DNA from: Anastatus disparis
Taxonomy: Eukaryota; Arthropoda; Insecta; Hymenoptera; Eupelmidae
Assembly (NCBI GenBank): GCA_017163975.1
Contig: JAFFSR010000397.1
Location: 1,741,501-1,805,500, forward strand
Reading direction: 5' to 3'
DNA: 64,000 nucleotides
This document shows positions 34,612 to 46,319 of this stretch, one piece after another (position 1 is the stretch's first letter; every line of letters starts with the position of its first letter). Under the pieces are notes generated by a model. It had not been told where the DNA came from, searched no databases, and saw only the letters and a program-made list of their open reading frames with translations. A program made the translations under genes and the position numbers.

Positions 34612-34800
34612 TTCGATGGTTTGATGATACTACCGCTTGGTGGCGTCGTTAATTTTCGATCTCGGAAGCGGTAAGAGGGCCTCCAAGTTGATATATAAGG
34701 AAGTTAAAAATCCAAGATAATACGTAAATTGTAATGCGAACGAAATTTATGTTAGATTTACTGCGCGTGCGATCACTGTATAAAGCATACTAATGTTAGT
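34612..34800 (+). promoter_or_regulatory. M2 core cassette: CTCF-like motif, CTCGGAAGCGG box, TATATAAG
   Basis: CCGCTTGGTGGCG (34633-34645), CTCGGAAGCGGT (34661) and TATATAAG (34692) occur in order, with 31 bp between the starts of the last two, as in M1 and M3. Homology with M1 continues past the TATA box (AAATTGTAATGCG, ATTTATGTT, TATAAAGC). It is probably a promoter directed toward higher coordinates. Function is inference. Confidence 0.6.
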
Positions 34801-35084
34801 ATGTTAATAATTGTTATTCTTTACCATATAAATAAATGTAATTATATTCACCTGTCCTTTAATGAGAGTCATCAATTCATTGATGTTAATAAATAAATAT
34901 AAATCACTGAAAGCAAATACTGTTGATTAAAGACAGTATTTGTTCGATAGCAATATCTATAAATCGAATTAATTAAATATTTCTTTAGTTTGAAGAAATA
35001 TTTTATTTGTGAAACCGAATAATCTATCAATGTCTTTATTTTAATAAAATTTTTTGTTAAGACAATGAATTAATTTGTGACGAT

Positions 35085-37560
35085 GTATTTGCGACGACGT
35101 CGTCCCAGTATCCCGAATCGCCAAAATCTAAAAATTTATTAAAACGTGATAAGCGATGAGACTATCACAGAGGAGATCCGCCGAGATTCACGTGTTCGGG
35201 AGACGCGCGTATTATACCACAGTCCCTTTTCTAACTTTTATATCTCTAACAACACACCCTTTTAACTTCAATAAACTCTCTTTAATTTTTTTATAATGTA
35301 TTCTCTGTCTCTCTCACACACACACTAGGTTCAATTAGTTAAAATAAAAAGAACAAACCACAATTAACTTTAAAGAAAAAATATTATAATTTAGATTTTC
35401 TATATCACAGGTTTTACACTTATTTTAAATTTTTAACACACAAAAGAAAATACTGATAATAATCAGGCGCATAGATTTGCCACGGGCGAGATTATAAAAA
35501 TTTCTTTATATGCCTATACTACACGCAACTCACTCACTCTCGTTTCTCTTTGCGTCTCTCTTTCTCTCTCTTTCTCACTCACTCTTCTATACCGCGCGGC
35601 CAGTGGGCTCCGACATAGACGGTCGCGCCACTGCCTCTCCACGGCACCGCAGGCTCTGCTCGCTTTCTGGCTTTACTTTACCTCCCCCTTATTTTCGAAC
35701 TCTATACTGACTTCCACGAACTCGGCGCGATTCTCGCGACTATCAACCGAAATTTTTAATTCTAAGGAAAATTTCTATCAACGGTTTTCACACACGGCGA
35801 TTTACAAACTTTACACTTTTTTTTCACACTAATTATTACACATATAAAAGGAAATTGAATAAAACATTTCTAATAAATTTCAATCTCGCGGTTCTCGTTA
35901 CACTTTTTCTACTCTCACACTACTATTTCATTCCACACACACATACGAATTTACATATACAGAAAATCGCGCTAGATAAAAGAAAAGAACAATTTAATTT
36001 AACATATAGTAAATTGTAAGTAGTAAAGAAAAAAGATTTTTAAGTATTAATTTAACTAAAATTAAAAGTAATTTTCTCTTATTTTACCGGCACACAGACA
36101 TTTAATATGCAAGCATACGCGCTAAGAAATTTCACACTATACCTTATACAAAGAGAGCTTTTCTTTGCTTTTCTTCTCGCTGATGATCGCTACTCTGATC
36201 GGCTCTCTCGTTCGCTCTCTCGCTCTCTCGATACACCCGCTGGTGAAGCTACCCTGGGCCTTTTGACGCAAGGCCGTATTCTCTCTCTTTCTCTGTGTGA
36301 TTAGAAATTTTTCCCTTTTATCTACACGCACACAATATAAAAAAAATAAGGCGCAACTACACTCTGATATACACACATGCTATTTTAAATGATCGAACGC
36401 TCTTTATTCCCTCTTTTATTGCTTTTAGAAAAATCTCGCGGCCTTTGTTAGATAATAGAAAATTTACACGTTAATTTAAGAATTTTGTAGGCTACGCACA
36501 AAAAGAAAAACTCTTTACACGGGCGCTACGAAAATTACACACGACAAATAAAAAAAAGGAAAATCACAGGCTCTACTACGCTGACTCTAAATAATTTAAT
36601 AATATTTATCTCACACGAAAACTCTTTTATAGAAAATTAAACACAAATAATATAAAACTCGACACAAGAAAACTCTTTCCTAACAAAGGCACTCTCTCGA
36701 AACAAAAATCTCGGATTCTCTCTCTGAACACGACCGCTTCGCTGCAAGACTCGACAACGATTGACGACAAGGCCCGCTTTGTTCGGCGAGGAACGACAAG
36801 TCCGTTGACGGCGGGCCAATCACAGCGCTTCGTTTTCGACAAAATATTAACTAACAATCGGCGCGTAACAATCTCATTGGCTATTATTTATTTCCGTTTC
36901 GCGCTCTATTATTATTAACTAATTTAACAAATAATTTAATAAATTATATCATCTCACACACTCGTAATAATTATTCTAAATTTATTTCAACTAATATAAT
37001 AAATTATGACCCATAAAGTACTATTTCTTTCAAGAGAGACGCCGGCGCTTAGTCCTTCTTTCGCTCTCTCTTTTTCTCGCTCGCACGCATGTATTGGTTC
37101 TCTCGCTCATTCTCACTTGAATACTAATACGCAGCTTTACACTTGTTTGACGCATATACATAATAGAAAATCTTTCGCTTCGATTTATAAATTACAAAAA
37201 GTCTTTATAGTTCGCTTTATTCTTTTTCTCTTCATCTTCTTTCTTTCTTGTTTTTTTTCTTCGGCGCAAACAAACTCTCTCGTCATTCTCGTTCTTTTAC
37301 TATGATGTCTAGGCAGACGAAATCGAGCGGGAAAATCGCTCGATTCAAATTCCATAACTACGGCTCCGACCCATGAAAAATAAAATTCACACAACATTTT
37401 AATAAATGAAAATCATAAAAAAAAATTACACCCTGTTAAGTAGTATCCAGAGAAAAAAGATTTATTTAAAAAAAAAAATGTACGCTCCATAGTTTTTTTT
37501 TTCATATTTTATTCTCTTAATAAAATAGCGATGCCGAACGGCGTCGCAAATCCCCTCCCC
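35085..37560 (-). other. Presumed 3' LTR/UTR of Ty3/Gypsy element
   Basis: This is 2.5 kb of pyrimidine-rich, non-coding sequence with CTCTCT tracts (35550-35590 and 36190-36230). Several short frames overlap on both strands, and none has protein motifs or an envelope-like gene. Position after the polypurine tract implies LTR. Confidence 0.4.
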
Positions 37561-38047
37561 TAGACCAAATTATTTTCCCCAAAATAATTTGTCTATCCAT
37601 AGATACTACCAACACAGGTGAAAATAAAAGAATAATAATAAATTGACTACTTACGTTGGCCCAGAAGGGCCTTTGACGTTATGGCTTCCCTTGATTTCCT
37701 CTGACACCTGATCTGGCATCATGTATTAGCCATCTTAATCATCTTCCCTATTTCAATTTTTCTCTATGGCTCTCTTTCTTAGATACTTCTTCTCATCTCT
37801 CTCTTTGGTTTTCAATGTTTCTATGGCGCTACTGGAATAAATTACTCCTTTTGGGTTCTCTTCATCTCTTCTTTGGTTTCACCATGGCCTAAAAAAAAAT
37901 TTTCTTCTCTTTCTCTCGTTTGACGCTACTCATAACTTCTCCAATTCCATTTTTCTATCGTTTTGTTTTTGACGCTACTCGTGTTTTCTCTCTCTCCTTT
38001 TTCTCTTATGTACCTGCTGAAACAAAAATCAATTAGTCTATTGGACA

Positions 38048-41000
38048 CTACTGTATATTGCCTACCTTTCTTGGGGGTATATATCTTTTTAATTCAGAAA
38101 TATGCGCTTTCGTTTTTCTACGGTTTGACTCGTTACCTTGCCCCAAAATATACACGACGGGTGATTTTATCTCTACTATTTCATAAGGCCCCTCATATTT
38201 CGGCGCTAGTTTCGCAGAAAACCTTTTAAACGCGTCCGAAAGCACGTGAGTTTTTCTCATAACTTTATCTCCTATGAAAAATTGTACATCTTTTCGCCCC
38301 TTATTATATTGTTTTTCTTGCTTCGCGCGCACTTCGTCTATATGTTTAGCAACTAAATCTCTTAACGCGTCTAACCTTTTTAAGCGGTCTACCCATACCT
38401 GTGGCTCTATTTTCTCAACAAGACGCTCACCTTCTACCTCTCGGCGTGAACTAGCTACTTGCTTAGGATGGCGTCCGTAATTTTAAAATGCCGGAGAAAC
38501 CTTGGTTGACGCTTGCACGGCAGTATTAATCGCATGGCGAAATTCATGAACGTGCACGTCCCAATTTCTGTGATCCTCTCCAACAAATGCTGCTATCATC
38601 GTTTTTAATGTGCGATTAACACGTTCAACTGGGTTAGCCTGAGGATGATATGGTGGCGTTGTCACATGTTTTATCCCATAGTCCTTCAAAGCTTTCTCAA
38701 GTTGTTGATTATCAAACTCTCGCCCATTATCAGTTAAAAAATATTCAGGCGCTTCCCATCTAAAAATTATTAACTCTTCTAAGGCTCTCACTACAGATTT
38801 TCCATCGGCTTTTCTCAGCGGCTTTAACTCTACCCAACGTGTAAATAAGTCCTGGAACACTATTAAATATTTATGTTGCAGCTTGCTTGGCGGGAATTCC
38901 ATTAAATCGGCGGCTACGACAGTCCATGGCCTCTCTACAATTCTGGTGCCCATTAAACCTTGTGCTCCTGTTTGTGAAACTTTATATCGTTGGCACTGCT
39001 CACACTCTCTAACGAAATTATACATATCGTGATAAACTTCTTTCCAATAATATTCACGAGCGACTCTGTCATATGTCTTTTCCACTCCTAGATGACCTGT
39101 TGTTGGTGTGCAATGGGCTTCTTTTAGTACTCTTTCTTGATGTTCTATAGGCACTACTAATTTCCAGTTTTCTTCTCTGTGAGTCACTGGGTCTAGCAGT
39201 GGGTCGTCTCTGAGTTTATACAAGCAACCATTGTCGACTTTCCAATCTTTATATTTTATTGGAGTTTTAACTACATTGTCCATGAGGCGTAAATAATTAG
39301 CATCTCTTATCTCGTCGAAAGCTGATACTGCTGCTTCTTCAACTTCAGGTATACGAGAGAGAGCATCTGGCACTTTATTTAACGCTCCTTTTCTGTGTAT
39401 TATTTCAAAATCCCACTCTTGCATTTCTAACGCCCATCGCGCAAGCCTTCCTGTTGGATCTTTCAGATTACGCAACCATTTTAAGGCGCTATGATCTGTG
39501 ATCACTTTAAATTTATAGCCATCTAAATAAGGTCTTAACTTTTTAATGGCCCATTTCACGGCCAAACACTCTTTCTCTGTTCTGAAGTAATTTCTCTCGG
39601 CTTGTGTCAAAACTCTGCTTATGTAAACAATCGGATGCTCTCCGTCCTCTCCTTCTTGCGTTAACACAGCGCCAATAGCATACCCGCTCGCATCGCACTG
39701 CACTGTAAACGGTTTGCTGAAATCAGGTCTCGCTAACACTGGCGCAACTGTTAAGGCTCTCTTTAACGCTTCAAACGCTTCTTGCTGCTCTTCTATCCAC
39801 TCCCATTTTTGACTCTTTCTTAATAATTTCACTAACGGCAATTTTAACTCCGCTACATTTTCTATAAAGCGTGCATACCAGCCTACCATTCCAAGGAAAC
39901 CTCTTAACTGTCTGACTGTCCTTGGCGCTGGATAATTAAACACTGGCATGACTCTTTCAGGGTCAGGTCTCAGACCATCTTTGTCTAATAAAAACCCAAG
40001 ATATGAGACCTGAGAGCAGCAAAACTCGCACTTCTTTTTATTAATTTCCAAGCCAGCATCAACTAACTTTTTAAGCACTACTTCCAACCAATGCAAGTGT
40101 TCGTCAAATGTTTCTGTGACTATAATAATGTCATCAAGATAACTAAAGATGTAGGGTTCGAACGCAGGGCCGAATAACAAATCTATAAATCGCTGCTGCG
40201 TTCGAGGCGCATTAGTTAAACCAAAACTCATTCTTTTGAACTGCCATAATCCTGAACCAGGCACTGCAAACGCTGTATATTTTCTACTCGCACGTTCCAT
40301 CGGTATTTGAAAATAAGCTTGTTTTAAATCAATCTTAGATAAATATTTCGCATTGCGTAATTTGCCTAAAATTGAGTCCATGTTTGGCAGTGGATGTTCG
40401 TCTTTCTTCGTCACTTTATTTAAATCACGGTAGTCAACACAAAATCTATACTCTCCATCTGGTTTTCTCACTAACACTGGGGCGCTACTCCAATCACTAG
40501 CTGATCTCTCTATAATATCCTCTTTGTATAATCTTTCTACTTCTGCTTGAGCTATTTCAAGCATCTTAGGTGACATGCGGCGCAGCTTGTGTCTAACAGG
40601 CGCAGCACCTTGCACGTCGATGTGATGCTCTGTTAGATGTGTTATACCTAGCTTTTGAGTATTAGAAGCTAAAACACGCTCAACTAACTGCTCGACTCTT
40701 TCTCTCTCTTCATTATCTATCTCAGATATCCCTGCACACTCTGCATAAATTCTCGCTTCTTTATCCTCTTCTTTCTTCATAAAAGGGCGCCACTCACCAT
40801 CTAAAACTCTCCAAAGGCCACGGCCTAAACGTACATCACAGTCGAAGGCGGCGCAAAAATCCATACCTAAGATTATGTCCTGATCCAGCTGAGATGCGCC
40901 TTTAAATTCTATATTCTTGGCACAACCGTCGATTTCTATCAGAGCTTTTAGTACGCCTAAAACTTTAGTAGCATTTCCAGTTACTGTTCTTATAAGCATC

Positions 41001-41185
41001 TCACTTGGCTGTAATTTCCGACGAAATCTCCCAGCGACTTTAGGCCCAATCAAAGATAGAGTTGCACCGGGATCTAGCAATGCTTTATATGGCTCGCCCT
41101 GTAAAACAACTATAAGAAAGTTGCGATTCTCTGTACTCACACCAGCTAACTCTTGCTGTTCTTTATAATACTCACTCTCTTTCAA
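38048..41185 (-). pseudogene. pol: pol of Ty3/Gypsy element (one nonsense codon)
   Basis: The domains in order are: protease-like ALLDPGATLSLIG (Pro where Ser/Thr is usual), RT with FCVDYRDLNKVT, KIDLKQAYFQIP and YLDDIIIV, RNase H with VQCDASGYAIGAVL, an H2C2 finger (GHLGVEKT..CEQCQR), and a DDE integrase (AADLMEF, LTDNGREF, HPQANPVERVNRTLK). The frame is open for 900 codons and meets a TAA at 38485-38483. It then continues in the same frame to 38048 through a GPY/F-type segment (KLAPKYEGPYEIVEI). A single substitution therefore separates it from an open pol. The product would copy RNA to DNA and integrate it. The start is uncertain; expression probably depends on gag. Confidence 0.92.
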
Positions 41186-41301
41186 AACACCCTCCCCTCG
41201 TTTTTACTTCTCTCTCTTACTCTTTGAGGCTTCGGCTCTGTCCAGCTAATACAGTCATCTTCACTATCAGCTAAGACTTCCAAGGCTTTATTTATTTTCT
41301 C

Positions 41302-43821
41302 TTATTGCCGATAACTTTCTGCTTCTTCGATAATCAGCTGATTTTGTCTCTCTCTTTCATCATGACCCTTGATGTTACAACTGTAACATACAATATCAGG
41401 ACATTCCAGCGCCCTATGTCCTACTGCTTGACATATACGGCAAACGCCTAAAAATTCGCTTTTATTGTTGCTTCTAGCCGCGGCTGCTTCTCTCATAGGT
41501 TGATATCCTCTCTCTTGTGCAGGGCGCAAGTTATCATAGCGACTGTAATTTACAGTTCGCTGTTGATTATTAGGCCACTGTGTTGCATTTCTACCTAGCC
41601 AATTATTTCCTGCTTGGCGCCAGGTGTTATCATTCCCGTAACTCCTTCTATAATTTTGACTGCTTTCAAAATTATTTGGCCTCACAAGATTCTGTGTGTT
41701 CTTCACTGGCGCTTCTATTGCTGCAGCAACGTTCACAGACTTTGGCATTTCATCTCTCTCTGTTTCGATTTCTCTCTCTGAATTCACCTCATAATATAGA
41801 TTTTCTTGGCTCTTACTAGCCTCTCCTCTCTTTTGCTGATTGTTATTCCTCTTATTATTTTTCTTCGGCTCTTTTATCGACACTACGGCTGCAACTTCAT
41901 CTTCTATAGATGCGAGCTTGTGCTTACTCGTATTGCCAATAAAAGCTGCTCCCTTGATACGCATTTTCTCTGCAGGAGGAGGAGGCATGTAACGGCTGTT
42001 TAGATCTTTCTGATCTTCCCAGCGACGCCCATAAGTCTCAAGATCATCAAGGCTATCAATTAACTTCTCCGACATCGCTTTCCTATACTCTGGCAAAAGA
42101 TTTCTATAAATTATTTCGAGCTGTTCAGATTCTGTCAAAGGCGTCTTGAAGCGTGATACTATGTACCGCATGTTTGACAAGTAGATGGAAATTTCCTTGT
42201 CTTTTCCCTGAGTTCTCCGTCGCATTTCATCTAAAAGGTCCTCTTTTCTATACTCTTTGATAAACCGTTTCCTAAAGGCTGCTTCGAACTCTTCCCAAGA
42301 ATTAAATTTACTCTTGGTTGCTCTGAACCAACGGCCTGCACTCTTAGAAAATATGCTTGGAAGTCCTTTTAGTAAATCCCTATCAGACTCTTTGGCACCG
42401 TCACGACAGTCATTCAACTCATCTATGAATTCTTCGGGATCTTCAGTTCTGCTTTCGCCGGTGAATGTCAGTCCCCAATATTTTAAGTGCTTTACAGCTT
42501 TTGACGTCTTCCCGTCCTTTTTCTCTTGCACTGTAACCTCACTATTCCCTTTATTTCTTGGCACTTCAACGGGCGGATATTGTGTGACACTACTACCATC
42601 GGTATAAGAATTACCATTAAACTCCTGTCTCACTGGTGCACAAGTTCTCTCGAAGGGCTGTCTATAATCGGTTAAAGTTCGCATGTACGGCGCAACTCGA
42701 TCACCAACACGTTCAGCAGGCCTATAACCTTGTGTGTTTACGTAACGCACAGTCTCTGGCTCTTCTATAAAACGTGGGCGTTCGCTATTTAGTTTTGCCG
42801 TCGCATGAAAATCTAATTCATTAGCTAGTCTGGCTTCTTGTTGCCTCTGCTGTTCTCTCATTTTACGAATCCTAGCCGCTTCTCTTTCCAATTTTCTCTG
42901 TTCTTCTAAGTAGCGACGCGTATTTAAGAGCGAAGACAAGCTTGCACGGCTCTGTCTATCGTCCTCCGTCCATTTGTTATGTTCCTCTCCTCTCATTGAA
43001 TGTACTGATACAGGTCGAATCTCGTCAAGGTTTTGTGCGGGCGTATACCAAGGCTCGCGTTCGCTACTTCGGTTAAGTGGTTGACTTAACGAAGGCCCTG
43101 ACACTTGAAGTGGCGTGTGAGCTACAGGCGCTGTCTCTTTTGGTAAGCGTCGGCTGCGAAACATTTGCGCATAACAATACTCATATTGTTCAGGCGTTGA
43201 ATGAATTCCATTTAACGCTGCAGCTCCTGTAGTTACGCGCGCTGCTCCAGCAACAGTAAGAACGGCCTCGTTAATTATCGACGATGATACGGTAAGCGCT
43301 GCTGAGCTATTTGCATATGTGGTAGAAACTGTCGTTGTGGTAGCTGTCATAGTTGACGCAACTGCACTCGATACTGGCGTACGCACTTGTATATCTAATA
43401 TACGCGGCCTATCTCGCGTTGGTACCGGGTGTATAGTCGCTACAGTATGAAACTGTACCTGCGGCTCTACCTCATCTACACTAGACACGCTTCTCTCTCC
43501 CTCATCCACGTATTGCTCTTCCGTATTTCTGAACATTTCGTTGCTTGGCGCTACCCCATTAGGCGCTACCCCATCCTCATCATCCACGTTTACGAAGTCC
43601 CATTCGTACCATGGTACTAAGGTATTCTCTGGTTCAGCCTCAATGATTAACGCGCGCAACAATCTATCACGTAAAACATTCTCATTCCCATCATAACTGC
43701 AACCGCGCACCTGTAATTCCGCTTCTAATTTAATTATACCGAGCTTTGAGACATTACGTTTAAGGGCTCTTCTATCACGCGACGCCAATAAACTGTCCAT
43801 TATAGCTGTATGTTCCGGCAT
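41302..43821 (-). CDS. gag: gag of Ty3/Gypsy element
   Basis: This is an open frame of 839 codons from ATG 43821. The N-terminal LKRNVSKLGIIKLEAELQVR and NENVLRDRLLRAL resembles a SAP-type helix pair, unusual for Gag. A long Ser/Thr-rich and charged linker follows. The retrotransposon Gag core is WGLTFTGESRTEDPEEFIDE through RFIKEYRKEDLLDEMRRRTQ (residues ~445-560). Near the end are a zinc knuckle, CRICQAVGHRALEC, and a second partial one, CYSCNIKGHD. Gag and pol are separated by about 115 bp. Confidence 0.9.
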   Translation of the reverse strand: MPEHTAIMDSLLASRDRRALKRNVSKLGIIKLEAELQVRGCSYDGNENVLRDRLLRALIIEAEPENTLVPWYEWDFVNVDDEDGVAPNGVAPSNEMFRNTEEQYVDEGERSVSSVDEVEPQVQFHTVATIHPVPTRDRPRILDIQVRTPVSSAVASTMTATTTTVSTTYANSSAALTVSSSIINEAVLTVAGAARVTTGAAALNGIHSTPEQYEYCYAQMFRSRRLPKETAPVAHTPLQVSGPSLSQPLNRSSEREPWYTPAQNLDEIRPVSVHSMRGEEHNKWTEDDRQSRASLSSLLNTRRYLEEQRKLEREAARIRKMREQQRQQEARLANELDFHATAKLNSERPRFIEEPETVRYVNTQGYRPAERVGDRVAPYMRTLTDYRQPFERTCAPVRQEFNGNSYTDGSSVTQYPPVEVPRNKGNSEVTVQEKKDGKTSKAVKHLKYWGLTFTGESRTEDPEEFIDELNDCRDGAKESDRDLLKGLPSIFSKSAGRWFRATKSKFNSWEEFEAAFRKRFIKEYRKEDLLDEMRRRTQGKDKEISIYLSNMRYIVSRFKTPLTESEQLEIIYRNLLPEYRKAMSEKLIDSLDDLETYGRRWEDQKDLNSRYMPPPPAEKMRIKGAAFIGNTSKHKLASIEDEVAAVVSIKEPKKNNKRNNNQQKRGEASKSQENLYYEVNSEREIETERDEMPKSVNVAAAIEAPVKNTQNLVRPNNFESSQNYRRSYGNDNTWRQAGNNWLGRNATQWPNNQQRTVNYSRYDNLRPAQERGYQPMREAAAARSNNKSEFLGVCRICQAVGHRALECPDIVCYSCNIKGHDERERQNQLIIEEAESYRQ

Positions 43822-44510
43822 TTTCGCTTAAAAATTTTTTTTTTTTTTTTTTTTAATAAATTATTTATTTAAAATCACACGCGATAAAAGAAAATAAGAA
43901 AACTCTTTTAAAATTATTTATTTTAACGTATTCACGACGCACACGAAAATTAAAATTTAGATCACTTCTTAATAAAATAAATATTCACGTTAAGTCACAC
44001 GTCACACTTTGAAATTTTATTATTGTTTAAACCCCGACACCACTAACAAAAACGCAAATTTCTGAATGTTTTTATTAGGTTAGGGAGGGAGGATAAAAAT
44101 TCTTAGCTTATTGACTAAAATAAAAAAAAATATTCTTCTCGTGCCACTAATAGAATTAACAATAATTCTGAAATAAATTAACTCTTTTATCGAATTAAAT
44201 AAACGCCACAATGCTAAAAACTTGTTCACACTTTACACTGACTCACAGATTTTAATATTAATTCTTTATTAATTTACTTTAAAAGAAATAATTTAAATTT
44301 AATTTTAAAATAAAACAATTTAAATTCAAATTTTATTAAAAAAATACAACTATAAGAATTCGTCTCTATCAATGTTTGTCACACACAAAAAAAAATGATT
44401 TTATTAGTAGAATAAATTTTTATTTATTTTAAACAAAGAGAGAAAAATAATGATTTCTTGCAATATAAAATAAATAAAATTCACTAGCGTGGCACGAGTT
44501 TATATACACT
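43822..44510 (-). other. Leader and part of 5' LTR of Ty3/Gypsy element
   Basis: A poly-T run (43828-43854) lies just upstream of gag. A primer-site candidate lies near 44030-44047. The rest is AT-rich and presumed LTR, cut at 44510 by the BEL/Pao insertion. Confidence 0.45.
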
Positions 44511-44742
44511 TGTATAATTTTCTAATACTCTCTCTTCTTTTTTTTTTTTTCAAGCGGTCGAATCAAGTCCAGCGAAATCAATATTGCACGCAGAATCTTC
44601 CGAAAGTGCTATCCTTTCGTCTAGCATTCGTCAATTAATTGTAATAATAAAGCTAGAGCCTAACTAGTGAAAATCTGCGACTCGATCAATAGACTGTAGA
44701 TCGTCGCTTCCATACTTTTCCCTTAAATCTGTTTCAGGCATC

Positions 44743-46056
44743 ATGGTGTTGACAGCACAATTGGCATTACTGCAGGTAATTCACCAAGCAGCCGAAGCTG
44801 TATTGGATCTTTCGCCAGAAGAGTGCACGGAAGGTCTGGTAGAAACACGTCTCGAACTCATCGAGACCTATTGGTCCGATTTTTTAGCAAATCATGTGCA
44901 ACTGCTGCATCTAGAATCAGACCAATGCGGAGAATACTTTTCGGAAAACAAATACGGGAAAGCCGAAGCGGATTATATTGCAGCAAAAGGAAAAATCTAC
45001 GATCTCAAAGCACGCTTCGCTCGCTCCAGGAGTGAGGACACGACACAACAAATGGTGGTTCCACGCCGACAAGCTGCCAGATTACCCCGCATTGCTATTC
45101 CCCATTTTAGTGGTCGCAAGCAGGATTGGGAATCCTTCCGCGACCTTTTTCGCTCAATAATCGATGGAGATCCCGAGTTAACCAGCGTCGAAAAGCTATA
45201 CTACCTCAAAACCAGCGTTGAAGGTGAAGCACGTAAGGCTCTCGACCATTTACCAATCACTGGAAGCAATTACGAAGCAGCTTGGGAAGCTTTAGAAGTT
45301 AGATATGATCATCCACGATTATTGGTACAAGGACATCTTCAGGCTTTGGCTCACACAAAACCTCTAAAGGAGGAATCAGGCCCAGGAATTCAGCGGCTCA
45401 TAGACAACCTCATTGGTCATCGAAATCAACTGAAAGCTCTCGGAAGACCAGTCGATCAATGGGATGACTGGTTTGTAATGGTAACAGCAGATGCAGTGGA
45501 TTCTGTTACCAGACGAGCCTGGGAGGAAGAACTGGAGGAAAGAAACAATGGAGCCAACAATCTCTTTCCCAGCTTTGATCAGCTCATTACATTCCTTCAG
45601 CGTCGTTGCCGCACGCTGAAATCAGTGGAAAGCGAGAAAACACCAAAAGCTAGTGATCAACTAAAAGAAGCCAGCAGTTCCAAAGCTCGACCCCGAGGAT
45701 TTCGAGTCATGACAGCTACATCAAATTTTACACGTACGTGCCCTGCTTGTCAAGGATCGCATTATTTGGGACGCTGTGGAAAATTCAAGGACCTATCGCT
45801 TGTGGATCGAAAAGGACTCGCAAAGCGCCAAGGCCTCTGTTTTAACTGCCTTCGCGGTGGTCATTCCGTTGAGATGTGCCCATCGCAGAATACCTGTTTT
45901 ACTTGCCAAGGTCGCCATCATTCGCATCTTCACAATGAGTCATCACGTAAGCGAGTGAATGATAAGGCACCAACTGGAACTCCTTCAAAGGTTCCCCGGA
46001 TCAAAGACATCTCCACGGCCGCTACCACGACGGCTCACGAAACTTCATCATCATGA
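44743..46056 (+). CDS. gag: gag of BEL/Pao element
   Basis: The open frame has 437 codons from ATG 44743. A helical N-terminus is followed by the DUF1759-type region (LPRIAIPHFSGRKQDWESFR, SVEKLYYLKTSVEGEA) diagnostic of BEL/Pao. Three Cys-His clusters follow: CPACQGSHYLGRC, CFNCLRGGHSVEMC and CFTCQGRHHSHLH. BEL/Pao elements usually have one gag-pol frame. Here a TGA at 46054-46056 closes the frame directly before the protease, in the same phase, so it is likely a nonsense mutation. Confidence 0.92.
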   Translation: MVLTAQLALLQVIHQAAEAVLDLSPEECTEGLVETRLELIETYWSDFLANHVQLLHLESDQCGEYFSENKYGKAEADYIAAKGKIYDLKARFARSRSEDTTQQMVVPRRQAARLPRIAIPHFSGRKQDWESFRDLFRSIIDGDPELTSVEKLYYLKTSVEGEARKALDHLPITGSNYEAAWEALEVRYDHPRLLVQGHLQALAHTKPLKEESGPGIQRLIDNLIGHRNQLKALGRPVDQWDDWFVMVTADAVDSVTRRAWEEELEERNNGANNLFPSFDQLITFLQRRCRTLKSVESEKTPKASDQLKEASSSKARPRGFRVMTATSNFTRTCPACQGSHYLGRCGKFKDLSLVDRKGLAKRQGLCFNCLRGGHSVEMCPSQNTCFTCQGRHHSHLHNESSRKRVNDKAPTGTPSKVPRIKDISTAATTTAHETSSS

Positions 46057-46319
46057 CTAGCTGTCCTTCCGACAGCACTCATATTCCTTGGAGACGGCAG
46101 AACTCGCCGAGAACAAGTAAGGGCTCTACTAGACCCTTGCTCCGAAGCAACAATAGTGGACCTGAGTATAGCTCGAAGATTGGGAGAAGAAATAAGCAAG
46201 GTGCAAGTTTGAGTGTCCGGAATTACCGGATCTGTCCTTGACTCAACCCGTATACGTACTCATCTATATATATATACACTTCGTCAAAATCAGCTCCAAT
46301 CAGAACAGAAGTTTACGGC
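46057..46319 (+). pseudogene. BEL/Pao protease region (broken)
   Basis: In the gag frame after its stop, the sequence reads an aspartic protease-like RALLDPCSEATIVDLSIARR. The glycine of the usual D-x-G signature is Cys. A TGA follows at about 46208, and a frameshift is needed before 46320. A short (TA)n tract at 46263-46274 may have caused the shift. Confidence 0.75.

Noticed and set aside
36107..37397. Short frames in the pyrimidine-rich 3' region of the Ty3/Gypsy element, considered as an envelope gene
   Set aside because: None has a signal peptide plus transmembrane layout or reaches a useful length; composition explains them.
35085..37560. Alignment of this block with 44047-44510 plus 50422-50694 as paired LTRs
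   Set aside because: I found only weak, low-complexity matches by eye, so I did not assign LTR pairs.
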